Assembly (NCBI GenBank): GCA_945917985.1
Contig: CAMEIH010000003.1
Location: 27,388-91,387, forward strand
Origin: an uncultured Clostridium sp.
GTDB taxonomy: Bacteria; Bacillota; Clostridia; Lachnospirales; Lachnospiraceae
Length of the DNA: 64,000 nt
Direction: 5' to 3'
Part shown: positions 17,413 through 26,355 of the stretch, piece by piece
How the letters are laid out: each line of letters begins with the position of its first letter
Position numbering within the stretch: position 1 is the stretch's first letter
Translations under genes and position numbers: made by a program
Notes under the pieces: model-generated
The model's input: only the letters and a program-made list of their open reading frames with translations
Told to the model about the DNA's origin: nothing
Databases searched by the model: none

Positions 17413-17458
17413 AGGGAGAATTCATCAAGAGCGTTTGGTGAGGTCTCCCTCTTTTTTT
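17413..17458 (+). terminator. Terminator of the five-gene operon
   Basis: AGGGAGA (17413-17419) pairs with TCTCCCT (17444-17450), followed by C and seven T. Confidence 0.75.
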
Positions 17459-17474
17459 ATTGCTCGGTTTTTGA

Positions 17475-17590
17475 TTTAGCGTCGCTTTTGGCGATGCGTA
17501 GCTCCGAGTGAAACGAGGTTCTTGGGGGATTGGGGGCAAGGCCAGCCAACAAGCAAGTAGCGTCGGTACGTACCGATGCACTGCTTGCGA
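17475..17590 (+). other. Palindrome-rich non-coding region, possible oriT relic
   Basis: Contains a hairpin GCGTCGC-TTTTG-GCGATGC (17479-17497), a G-rich tract (GGGGGATTGGGGGCA) and a 36-bp imperfect palindrome (17553-17588) centred on the perfect CGGTACGTACCG (17564-17575). It follows directly after the relaxase-derived gene. Inverted repeats next to mobilisation genes are typical of transfer origins, but I cannot identify a nick site. The 17408-17753 gap has no other feature except the terminator before it and the promoter after it. Confidence 0.35.
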
Positions 17591-17671
17591 AAATGAAAAA
17601 ACTTTGTTATGAGTCAAAATCACGTTATTCGACTGAAAAATAATATGATTAGATGTGAAAGATTATCCGAT

Positions 17672-17700
17672 TTGTGTTGTTTGATTGCATAAATTATGCT
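17672..17700 (+). promoter_or_regulatory. Promoter and operator of the type I R-M operon
   Basis: TTGTGT (17672-17677) and TATGCT (17695-17700), 17 bp apart. The perfect inverted repeat GCATAA-A-TTATGC (17687-17699) overlaps the -10, a natural site for repression by the small HTH protein encoded next. Confidence 0.55.
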
Positions 17701-17753
17701 ACTCTTAGAGAGGTACATTGTATTTATTTTGATTCTATGCAGGAGAAGAAATC

Positions 17754-17972
17754 ATGGTACTAAACGATATTGAAAAAGATGTGAAAATCAAATGTATAGA
17801 GACCGAAACCACTCAGAGTGCACTAGCTGAAAAGATAGGCAGCACGGGGCAGTACGTTAATCGCATTATTAAAAAGAAGGATGGCGTGCTGAATAAAACC
17901 TTTGTCCAGATGATGGAAGGGTTAGGATATGATATCCGACTGGTCTATGAGAAAAAGGAGGATAGAAAGTAA
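17754..17972 (+). CDS. Small XRE-like HTH protein, probable R-M operon regulator
   Basis: 72 aa. A compact helix-turn-helix occupies most of the protein (TQSALAEKIGSTGQYVNRIIKK). It resembles controller proteins that delay or limit restriction gene expression, although such proteins are less usual in type I systems. The ATG follows AGGAGAAGAAATC. Its stop codon overlaps the hsdM start (TAATG), so it is translated together with the methylase subunit. The regulator role is inferred from position and the palindrome at 17687-17699. Confidence 0.75.
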   Translation: MVLNDIEKDVKIKCIETETTQSALAEKIGSTGQYVNRIIKKKDGVLNKTFVQMMEGLGYDIRLVYEKKEDRK

Positions 17973-20743
17973 TGAACAAACATCAGCTTGCATCAACAAT
18001 TTGGGAATCGGCCAATCAGATGCGGTCAAAGATAGAGGCGAACGAATACAAGGATTTCATTCTTGGTTTTATTTTCTATAAATATCTTTCGGAACGGGAA
18101 TTGGAATTGTTTCGTAAGGAAAAACTTAGTGAAGCGGAAATAAAAAAGGTAAATGAAAAGGATATTAAGTACGCAAAGCATGTGCGCGAAACATTGGGAT
18201 ATTTCATTTCGTATGATAATCTATTCTCTACTTGGCTATCAATGGGAAATGATTTTGATATAAAAAATGTTAGGGATGCTTTGTCCGATTTTGATCAGAA
18301 TATAGACGATGTATACAAGAAAGTTTTTGAGAAAATTTTCCATACATTGCAGACCGGCCTTTCTAAACTTGGTGAAACATCCGGTTCACAGACAAAGGCT
18401 GTGAAAAAACTTTTAAAACTAATCAAGAAGATTCCGATGGATGGCAAGCAGGATTATGACGTTCTTGGATTCATCTATGAATACCTCATCAGTAATTTCG
18501 CAGCTAATGCAGGAAAGAAGGCTGGAGAGTTCTACACACCTCATGAGGTGTCTGTTTTGATGTCTGAAATTGTTGCTGAGCATCTGAAAGATAGAAAACA
18601 GATTAAGATTTATGATCCTACGTCTGGTTCGGGATCACTTCTCATCAACATCGGAAAATCTGCTGCAAAGTATATTAGTGGCGAAGGTAAGATTGATTAT
18701 TATGCGCAGGAACTGAAAGAGAATACATTTAACCTTACAAGAATGAATCTGGTTATGAGAGGAATCAAGCCAGCAAATATAAATGTGCGAAATGGAGACA
18801 CCCTTGAGGATGACTGGCCATTCTTTGAAGAAAATGACAAGGAAAAAACTTATGAACTAATAAGAGTTGATGCAGTAGTCAGCAACCCTCCGTATTCTCA
18901 GAAATGGGATCCTAAAGATAAAGAGTTTGATCCAAGATACAAAGATTTTGGCGTTGCGCCTAAAGCAAAAGCAGATTTTGCTTTCCTTCTTCATGATCTT
19001 TATCATCTTGAAGATGATGGTATTATGACCATTGTTCTTCCACACGGTGTTTTATTTAGAGGCGGAGAAGAAGCTAAGATTCGAGAGAATCTTATAGAGA
19101 AGAACCGTATAGATGCAATCATTGGTTTGCCAGAGAATATTTTCTTTGGAACCAATATTGCTACAATCATAATGGTTTTAAAAAAGAACAGGCCAACATC
19201 GGATGTTCTTATCATTGATGCATCAAAGGGGTTTGAGAAATCAGGAAAGAATAATAAGCTTCGTGCTTCTGATATAAAGAAAATCGTGGATACGGTGAAA
19301 TATAGAACTGAATATGAAAAGTATTCAGTTAAGGTATCCAAAGAAACCATTCAAGAGAATGAATACAATCTTAACATTACGAGATATGTTGATTCTGCAG
19401 ACGATCCAGAAAAGTGGGATATTCGTGCAACTATGTTTGGGGGCATCCCGGAAACAGAAGTAGATGAATTTGAAGAATACTGGAACGCATTTCCTGGGTT
19501 GAGAGAGGCTTTGTTCGAGAAGGCATCTAAAGGATATGTTCAGCCTAAGACTGATGATATAAAGGGGACTATAGATGCATTTGAGACAGTAAAAGCATAC
19601 AGGGCGGATTTTACTAAGGCTTTCGACGGATTCTATGAAACCCTTCAAGAAGACTTGATTGATGGAATACTTGATGTGGCAGCAGAACAGGAAAAGGAGA
19701 AGATTACGGAGGATATCTTTGGAAGAATTGATTCGGTAAAGCTAGCAGATCGGTATGTGGCTTATCAGGTATTTGCAAAATATTGGGATATTATTTCTGC
19801 GGATATAGAGATGCTTCAGACAGAAGGATTTCAAGTCATAACGCAGGTGGATCCTAATATGGTGATTAAGAAGAATAATAAAAATGATGAAGATGAAGAA
19901 GTGACAGAAGTACAAGATGGATGGAAGGGACACATACTCCCGTTTGAACTTGTTCAAGATATGTTAATGCCAGATGAGGTTAAACAAATCCAGTCTTTGG
20001 AAGAGCGTCTTACAGAAATAAATAGTGAATATTTGGAAATTATTGACTCATTGGGTGAAGATGAAAAGCAGGGAAGTTATCTTAATGATAGTAATGATGC
20101 ATTTGTTTCAAAGGAATTAAAAACTGCTTGTGATGAAATCCTTCAGGATATAGATAGTGATGAAATAAAAGCTCTTAATAAATATATGTCGCTTTCTAAG
20201 AAGGAAGCATTATCGTACATGAAAACTTGTAAGGATGTTGATTGGACTAAGATTGAAAAGAATAAAGATGGAAGTTGCAAAAGGCCGTCTCTCATAGGTA
20301 GAGTTCAAGAACTGAAGATGGAGTTTGAGTTTCCGGAAGATTCATTAGATGGAAAGCTACTTTCAGCACTGAAACTGATGGAAGAGGAAAGTGCCGTTAA
20401 GAAGAATTTGAAACAAAAGAAAGATGCGCTTCATATAAAAACGAAGGAAGTGATTGAGGGTCTGACTGAGGAAAAGGCTTTAGAGATCGTGGAACAGAAA
20501 TGGATTGCACCATTAGTAAAGGATTTGGTGGATATATCTGCAACGATTCTTATAGAAGTCGTCAATAGAATGGTTTATATTTCACAGAAATATGCTACGA
20601 CCATGCATGATATACAAAGTGAAAAGACTTTGGTAAGGAGTCAACTTGTTGATTTTGTTAGTGCATTAAATGCTAATGGTGCTGACAAGGAAGGACTTAA
20701 AGAGTTCAGACTAATACTGGGAGGTATCGATGAAGAAGAGTGA
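17972..20743 (+). CDS. hsdM: Type I restriction-modification methylase subunit, long form
   Basis: N6-adenine methyltransferase subunit of a type I R-M enzyme. An N-terminal HsdM helical domain (IWESANQMRSKIEANEYKDF) is followed by FYTP near residue 187, SAM motif I DPTSGSGSLL near 215 and the catalytic NPPY at about 305. At 923 aa it is far longer than classical HsdM (about 500 aa). The extra ~400 C-terminal residues are highly charged and helical with likely coiled coils, perhaps replacing or extending contacts with HsdS. It overlaps hsdS by 14 bp. Confidence 0.93.
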   Translation: MNKHQLASTIWESANQMRSKIEANEYKDFILGFIFYKYLSERELELFRKEKLSEAEIKKVNEKDIKYAKHVRETLGYFISYDNLFSTWLSMGNDFDIKNVRDALSDFDQNIDDVYKKVFEKIFHTLQTGLSKLGETSGSQTKAVKKLLKLIKKIPMDGKQDYDVLGFIYEYLISNFAANAGKKAGEFYTPHEVSVLMSEIVAEHLKDRKQIKIYDPTSGSGSLLINIGKSAAKYISGEGKIDYYAQELKENTFNLTRMNLVMRGIKPANINVRNGDTLEDDWPFFEENDKEKTYELIRVDAVVSNPPYSQKWDPKDKEFDPRYKDFGVAPKAKADFAFLLHDLYHLEDDGIMTIVLPHGVLFRGGEEAKIRENLIEKNRIDAIIGLPENIFFGTNIATIIMVLKKNRPTSDVLIIDASKGFEKSGKNNKLRASDIKKIVDTVKYRTEYEKYSVKVSKETIQENEYNLNITRYVDSADDPEKWDIRATMFGGIPETEVDEFEEYWNAFPGLREALFEKASKGYVQPKTDDIKGTIDAFETVKAYRADFTKAFDGFYETLQEDLIDGILDVAAEQEKEKITEDIFGRIDSVKLADRYVAYQVFAKYWDIISADIEMLQTEGFQVITQVDPNMVIKKNNKNDEDEEVTEVQDGWKGHILPFELVQDMLMPDEVKQIQSLEERLTEINSEYLEIIDSLGEDEKQGSYLNDSNDAFVSKELKTACDEILQDIDSDEIKALNKYMSLSKKEALSYMKTCKDVDWTKIEKNKDGSCKRPSLIGRVQELKMEFEFPEDSLDGKLLSALKLMEEESAVKKNLKQKKDALHIKTKEVIEGLTEEKALEIVEQKWIAPLVKDLVDISATILIEVVNRMVYISQKYATTMHDIQSEKTLVRSQLVDFVSALNANGADKEGLKEFRLILGGIDEEE

Positions 20744-21884
20744 TAAAAAACCAGAGATTAGGTTCATTGGGTACGATGATTCTTGGTGTTGCGAAAAGAT
20801 GGGACGAATTGTGGATGTAAAAAGCGGCATGGATTATAAGCATTTGCATAGTGGAAACATACCTGTTTATGGAACAGGCGGATATATGCTAAGTGTAGAT
20901 GAAGCCTTATCGTATAAAGATGATGCAGTGGGTATTGGAAGAAAGGGAACAATTGATAAACCATACATTTTAAGAGCTCCATTTTGGACAGTTGACACCT
21001 TGTTTTATGTTGTTCCAAAGGAAAACAATGACTTGAATTTTGTGTATGGTCTTTTTCAAAATGTTAATTGGAAGAAGAAGGATGAATCGACAGGAGTACC
21101 AAGCCTTTCGAAAACAGCAATTAATGATGTTGATGTCTATACGACCGAACATGATGAACAGGAAATAATTGGAAAATACTTTGAGAACTTTGATGAGATG
21201 ATTATGTTACATCAAAGAGAAATCGAAAGATTGACCTGTGTCAGAAAAGCAATGATCGAGAAAATGTTTCCACAGGGCGACTCTGATGTACCGGCTGTAA
21301 GATTTAAGGGATATAAAAAGCCATGGAAGCTTTGCAGCTTTTCGAAGATTTTTACGGAACGTCATATCATTGATACGATATCAGATGAATATCCTCAGCT
21401 TGCTTTTACGATTGAGGAAGGAGTTATCAGGCCTGAGGATAAGAAAACAAATAAACGCGATTTCCTAATTATTGATAAAGCAACAAAAAAATACTTGCAG
21501 ACGGAGTATGATGACATTATCTACAATCCAGCAAATGTAATATATGGGGCAATTCATAGAAATGCATTGGGTAAGGGTTGTGTATCTCCAATCTACAAGA
21601 TATTCTATACGGATCAGGATTCGACATTCATGGAATGCATAGTGCGTCATCCGCGCTTTATTAAGGAAATATCCAGAAGTATGGAGGGAACTGTAAAGAA
21701 GCTTAGGACGTTGAAACCGAAAGCGTTTTTGGATATGAGTGCTTATATCGCACCGACTATAGAGGAGCAACAGCAGATCGGTGAATATTTTAGACAGATG
21801 GATCATTTGATTGAAATTGAGAAAGAAGAACTGGAAAAGATAAAACATATCAAGAGCGCTTGTTTGGAGAAAATGTTCGTGTAA
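20730..21884 (+). CDS. hsdS: Type I R-M specificity subunit
   Basis: 384 aa with two target-recognition domains, each followed by a conserved spacer helix. The first helix region is EQEIIGKYFENFDEMIMLHQREIERL and the second is EQQQIGEYFRQMDHLIEIEKEELEKI (each quoted in part, the matching cores being IGKYFENFDEMI and IGEYFRQMDHLI). The bipartite DNA target cannot be read from sequence. GGGAGG before ATG 20730 fixes the start inside the end of hsdM. The ribosome site of hsdR begins at its stop codon. Confidence 0.93.
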   Translation: MKKSDKKPEIRFIGYDDSWCCEKMGRIVDVKSGMDYKHLHSGNIPVYGTGGYMLSVDEALSYKDDAVGIGRKGTIDKPYILRAPFWTVDTLFYVVPKENNDLNFVYGLFQNVNWKKKDESTGVPSLSKTAINDVDVYTTEHDEQEIIGKYFENFDEMIMLHQREIERLTCVRKAMIEKMFPQGDSDVPAVRFKGYKKPWKLCSFSKIFTERHIIDTISDEYPQLAFTIEEGVIRPEDKKTNKRDFLIIDKATKKYLQTEYDDIIYNPANVIYGAIHRNALGKGCVSPIYKIFYTDQDSTFMECIVRHPRFIKEISRSMEGTVKKLRTLKPKAFLDMSAYIAPTIEEQQQIGEYFRQMDHLIEIEKEELEKIKHIKSACLEKMFV

Positions 21885-21898
21885 AAGGAGGTGCTGGC

Positions 21899-24800
21899 GT
21901 GATTTTTGATAAGGAATCGGATTTTGAAGAAGCTGTCATAGGCGTATTGGTGGAGCGTGGTTGGGAGCCGGAAGTAATCCGCCATCCAACGGAGGCAGAG
22001 CTTTTACAGAACTGGGCTGATATTCTTTTTAACAACAATAGACAGAGAAACTGTCTGAATGAATGTCCTCTGACAGAGGGTGAGATGCAGCAGATCATGG
22101 AGCAGATCATCAATCTGCGTACACCGCTTAGGCTTAACAGCTTTATCAATGGTAGAAGTGTTTCCATAACCAGAGATAATCCTGATGATGAGTTGCATTT
22201 TGGAAAAGAAGTAAGTCTAAAAATCTATGATCGTCAGGAAATAGCATATGGCGAAAGCAGATACCAGATAGTACAGCAACCACATTTTAACACCAAGTCC
22301 CCAATTTTGAATAACAGACGCGGAGATCTGATGCTTCTGATAAATGGTATGCCAGTCATCCATATTGAACTTAAAAGAAGTAATGTGCCAGTAAGTGATG
22401 CATATAATCAGATCATAAAGTATTCGCATGAGGGAGTATTCCGGGGACTCTTTTCTCTGATACAGGTATTTGTTGCCATGGAACCTGAGGAAGCAGTTTA
22501 TTTTGCCAATCCAGGCGAAGATGGCATTTTCAACCCTGCATTCTTTTTCCATTGGGCAGATTTTGATAATATTCCGATCAATCAGTGGGATAAAGTTACA
22601 GCTGGTCTGCTAAACATTCCGATGGCTCATATGCTTATTGGATTTTATACGATTGCGGATACCGAGGATAATCTTCTTAAGGTTATGAGAAGCTACCAGT
22701 ATTATGCTGCAATCGGAATCGCAGATCGTGTAACAAAGAGAAACTGGAAAGAGGATACACCGGAAACTCAGCGGGGTGGACATGTATGGCATACAACGGG
22801 CAGCGGAAAGACAATGACCAGCTTTAAATCTGCTCAGTTAATTGCCAGTTCTCATGATGCGGATAAAGTTGTATTTCTTGTGGATAGAAAAGAACTAGGC
22901 ACTCAATCTCTGAAGGAGTATCGTTCCTTTGCTACAGAAACCGAAAGTGTACAGGCTACAGAGAATACGGATATTCTTATTTCTAAGCTAAAGAGCGATG
23001 ATCAGGATAATACGCTTATAGTAACTTCTATTCAGAAGCTCAGCAATATATCTGAAGAAATGGCGGGCTTAAAAGCAGCTGATCTTAAGAAGATTAAGTC
23101 AAAGAGAATTGTCATAATAATTGATGAATGCCACAGGTCGACTTTTGGCGAAATGCTGACAACTATCAAGGAAACTTTCAAACATTCTATTATATTTGGA
23201 TTCACAGGTACGCCTATACAGGACGTCAATATAAAGAAAGATAGTACAACTACAACTATTTTTGGAAGTGAAATTCATCGATATACGTTAGCAGATGGAA
23301 TCAGAGATAAGAATGTACTTGGCTTTGATCCATATATGGTCAGAATATATGATGATGCTGAATTAAGAGAGCAAGTTGCTCTGGACCAGGCAAAAGCCGA
23401 CAAAGTGGAAGATGTCATGAAAGATGAGAAGAAAAAGAAAGTCTTCTATAAGTTCATGGATTCTTCCAAAATAAAAATGTACGGTGAACAGGTCGGAGAT
23501 AAATGGATTAAAGGCATTGAGGATTATATTCCTAATGAACAGTACCAGACAGATGAATATGTCATGGGGGTTATTGCTGATATTAAAAAGAAGTGGCTCA
23601 TATATAGTCGTGGAGGAAAATTTCATGCGATTTTTGCTACATCCAGCATTCCGGAAGCGGTAAAGTATTGGCGCTTGATGAAGAAGGAAATGCCTGATCT
23701 TATGATAACGGCCATGTTTGATCCAACAATCGACAATGAAGGCGGTACCGGATCATTAGATAAAGAAGATGGTATTGTCGAAATGTTGGAAGATTACAAA
23801 GAACGCTTGGGGCAGTCATTTACGATTCCAACTTATGATAAATTCCGCAAGGATGTGAGCCTTCGACTAGCGCATAAAAAACCTTATGATAGATTAGAAC
23901 CGGATCAGCAGATTGATATCCTGATTGTTGTGAATCAAATGCTTACAGGTTTTGACTCTAAGTGGGTAAACACATTGTATCTAGATAAGGTTATGCAATA
24001 CGAGAATCTTATCCAGGCATTTTCAAGAACAAACCGTTTATTTAATGAGTCTGAAAAGCCTTTCGGTATCATCAAATACTATCGAAGACCCAATACGATG
24101 GAAAAAAATATCGAAGCCGCTGTGGAAACTTATTCTGGTAATATTCCTATGGGATTATTTGTAGATAAGCTGCCAAGAAATTTGAGAAATCTTAATAGAA
24201 CCTTTGAAGAAATTAAGGAGATATTTGATGCAGCAGGTATAACAGATTTTGAAAAACTCCCAGAGGAGAAATCTGAGAGGAGAAAATTTGTTAAAGCTTT
24301 TAATCAGTTTGATACGTACCTTCAGGCAGCCAAAATACAAGGGTTTAGCTGGAAACAGAATGTATATCCTGCAGAAGATGGCTCAGATATTGAAATGTTG
24401 TTTGATGAGATGACGTACCTGATTCTGCTTGCTAGATATAAAGAGCTTACCCGTGGCGGTGGCGGCGGTGGCCGTGGCGGAGATGTTCCGTATGATGTAA
24501 AGATTCATATTACAGAATACGATACTGCTAAAATTGATGCTGAGTATATGAATACTCGCTTCGAAAAATTCCTAAAATTGATTCAGGGAGAATATGATCA
24601 GGAAACGTTAGATAAGACATTGAAGGATCTTCACAAGTCATTTTCTATGCTTTCGGCAGAGGAACAGAAATATGCCAATGTATTTCTGCATGATGTACAA
24701 GCTGGTAATGCAAAGATTGTACCAGGAAAGACATTTAGGGATTATATTTCAGATTTGATGAAAGGTGCTGAGGACGCAAGAATCAAGCGTGTGGTTCGTC

Positions 24801-25891
24801 GACTTGGATGCTATGAACGTTTGCTCCGTGAGATGCTCGCACGAAAGGTGACTAAAGAAACCATTGAGGCTCATGGCAAGTTTGATGAACTGAAGGCATC
24901 AGTAGATGATGCTAAAGCAACAGAGTTCTTTATTACTGTAGAGCATGATAATTTCCGTGAATCAAGGTTAGCAATGTTGATAGATGCTTACTTAAGATAT
25001 TTCCTCCTTTCAGGCGGACAGGATCCTTATCCGGAGAATGATTTTGATGTAAAGCAGAAGAAAAAGGATAGGAAGTGTACTATAATTGCGGATAATGTTC
25101 ATAAGCCTGCGGGAGTTGTCCTGACAGATGAGATTATGAGTGGAAAAACAGTAACCACATCTGTCAAGAAGACAACTTTGAAGGAATGGTATTCTGAAAG
25201 CAAAGCTCTAGCCTGCATGGTTAATACGGATTGCTTTGCCTATGTTGATAATAAGCTTTGTATATATGACAAAAAGTACCTGGAACGTGATGAAAATGGA
25301 AAGCTGTTCTTTACGAAATACGCTAAAGAGCATGAAGAAGAGTGTATGCTTCAGTTTGTGATAGATAATGAGACGTGCGAACTTCACTACATTACCCTTC
25401 CAAGTTCTATGGCAAGTAAGACTTACAATTATTACGATGAATTATCCGCATTGTCTGATGAGGAAAAACTTAGTTTGGGACTCGTTAGCGAAATTGCGAA
25501 TGAGATGCTTACAGCAATAAATGGCCTTGATTTTGGAGAGGCATTAACGGCTCTTATGGACAAGAAGATATGCGGAGTTTCTTTCAGAACCCTTAAGTCA
25601 GAAACTGGTTTGGATAATACAACTGTTAGCAATATGAAAAAGGGCGTAAATTTGAATAAGTCAAATGTTGTTTCGGCGTGCTTGGGAATACATATCCCTT
25701 TCAGAGTAAGTAACAGGATGATTCAACTGGCTGAATTGTCGATTGACCTAACGCTACCAGGTAAGAAGGGGGAGGAAAATGGTGTTTACGATAGTATCCT
25801 CCATTTAAACTGGGCTCAAGATTATTCAGATACCTATGATGAACTAAAGATAAATCATTACGAATATCTGATTCATCAACCGCCAATGTGA
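21899..25891 (+). CDS. hsdR: Type I restriction endonuclease subunit with C-terminal HTH-like extension
   Basis: 1330 aa ATP-dependent translocase and nuclease. The PD-(D/E)xK nuclease motif IHIELKRS (Glu157) is followed by Walker A HTTGSGKT (from His298) and the DECH box (from Asp409). A Gly-rich hinge (GGGGGGRGG) lies near residue 850. The C-terminal ~110 residues contain an XRE-like helix-turn-helix (TGLDNTTVSNMKKGVNLNKS), unusual for HsdR. GTG 21899 is chosen as start because AAGGAGG at 21885-21891 lies 7 bp upstream; the frame is open further upstream but inside hsdS. The subunits HsdR, HsdM and HsdS together give a complete system. Confidence 0.93.
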   Translation: MIFDKESDFEEAVIGVLVERGWEPEVIRHPTEAELLQNWADILFNNNRQRNCLNECPLTEGEMQQIMEQIINLRTPLRLNSFINGRSVSITRDNPDDELHFGKEVSLKIYDRQEIAYGESRYQIVQQPHFNTKSPILNNRRGDLMLLINGMPVIHIELKRSNVPVSDAYNQIIKYSHEGVFRGLFSLIQVFVAMEPEEAVYFANPGEDGIFNPAFFFHWADFDNIPINQWDKVTAGLLNIPMAHMLIGFYTIADTEDNLLKVMRSYQYYAAIGIADRVTKRNWKEDTPETQRGGHVWHTTGSGKTMTSFKSAQLIASSHDADKVVFLVDRKELGTQSLKEYRSFATETESVQATENTDILISKLKSDDQDNTLIVTSIQKLSNISEEMAGLKAADLKKIKSKRIVIIIDECHRSTFGEMLTTIKETFKHSIIFGFTGTPIQDVNIKKDSTTTTIFGSEIHRYTLADGIRDKNVLGFDPYMVRIYDDAELREQVALDQAKADKVEDVMKDEKKKKVFYKFMDSSKIKMYGEQVGDKWIKGIEDYIPNEQYQTDEYVMGVIADIKKKWLIYSRGGKFHAIFATSSIPEAVKYWRLMKKEMPDLMITAMFDPTIDNEGGTGSLDKEDGIVEMLEDYKERLGQSFTIPTYDKFRKDVSLRLAHKKPYDRLEPDQQIDILIVVNQMLTGFDSKWVNTLYLDKVMQYENLIQAFSRTNRLFNESEKPFGIIKYYRRPNTMEKNIEAAVETYSGNIPMGLFVDKLPRNLRNLNRTFEEIKEIFDAAGITDFEKLPEEKSERRKFVKAFNQFDTYLQAAKIQGFSWKQNVYPAEDGSDIEMLFDEMTYLILLARYKELTRGGGGGGRGGDVPYDVKIHITEYDTAKIDAEYMNTRFEKFLKLIQGEYDQETLDKTLKDLHKSFSMLSAEEQKYANVFLHDVQAGNAKIVPGKTFRDYISDLMKGAEDARIKRVVRRLGCYERLLREMLARKVTKETIEAHGKFDELKASVDDAKATEFFITVEHDNFRESRLAMLIDAYLRYFLLSGGQDPYPENDFDVKQKKKDRKCTIIADNVHKPAGVVLTDEIMSGKTVTTSVKKTTLKEWYSESKALACMVNTDCFAYVDNKLCIYDKKYLERDENGKLFFTKYAKEHEEECMLQFVIDNETCELHYITLPSSMASKTYNYYDELSALSDEEKLSLGLVSEIANEMLTAINGLDFGEALTALMDKKICGVSFRTLKSETGLDNTTVSNMKKGVNLNKSNVVSACLGIHIPFRVSNRMIQLAELSIDLTLPGKKGEENGVYDSILHLNWAQDYSDTYDELKINHYEYLIHQPPM

Positions 25892-25916
25892 TATCTTGTT
25901 TTCAGATTGTAAAAAG

Positions 25917-25945
25917 ATAGATCGGAGAAATCCGGTCTATTTTTT
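25917..25945 (+). terminator. Terminator after hsdR
   Basis: ATAGATCGGA / TCCGGTCTAT stem (G-T pair inside) with a GAAA loop and six T. Confidence 0.8.
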
Positions 25946-26016
25946 GTGCAAAAAAGTTTTTTGTTGAATTTTCTTCTACACCTTCTTTTTTCAAATGCTC
26001 AATTTTACTACATTAT

Positions 26017-26046
26017 TTGTCCTTCAAAATACAAAATCATTATGAT
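26017..26046 (+). promoter_or_regulatory. Possible promoter of the Rha leader
   Basis: TTGTCC (26017-26022) and TATGAT (26041-26046), 18 bp apart. It is the best candidate upstream of the structured leader, but weak. Confidence 0.35.
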
Positions 26047-26140
26047 TTGCGGATAAAAATGTAGAACTTTCTTCAACGGGCAAAATTCACACTTTTGATA
26101 TAACGAAATTGTCCTGCAGGATGTTTAGTTAAACAGTCTG

Positions 26141-26317
26141 TAGGTAACTAGGAATCTTTATAAAAATCTCAATGCCTGAGATGGCCATTAAGGCGGCGGG
26201 ATGCATAAGGAGTTTCAAGATTTTGGTTAATCCAAGTCTTGGCTCCGGAGCCCCCACCGTTACTTGCTGTGCTGTTTTAGGTATCTAGGAGTCGGTGGAT
26301 GTCATCGGCTCCTTTTT
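26141..26317 (+). ncRNA. Structured leader RNA with terminator upstream of the Rha-like gene
   Basis: A 16-bp imperfect direct repeat, TAGGTAACTAGGAATC (26141-26156) and TAGGTATCTAGGAGTC (26278-26293), brackets a series of hairpins. These include a long stem from GGAG (26209) to CTCC (26246) with CAAGA/TCTTG inside, and the perfect palindrome GGCTCCGGAGCC (26241-26252). A terminator-like stem GGAGTCGGTG / CATCGGCTCC with five T ends at 26317. CCACCG (26254-26259) can pair with CGGTGG (26293-26298) inside that terminator, giving a mutually exclusive fold. I do not recognise a known riboswitch class. The rest of 25892-26355 shows no gene. Confidence 0.5.
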
Positions 26318-26355
26318 GTATCCCGACCGCAGGTCACAGGCGGAAAGGAAAAGTC

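Noticed and set aside
24440..24485. Gly-rich run in hsdR as possible frameshift or contamination
   Set aside because: Frame is continuous and both flanks match HsdR; it is probably a flexible hinge.
26299..26355. Upstream start for the Rha-like protein
   Set aside because: That ATG lies in the loop of the leader terminator with no ribosome site; ATG 26356 fits.
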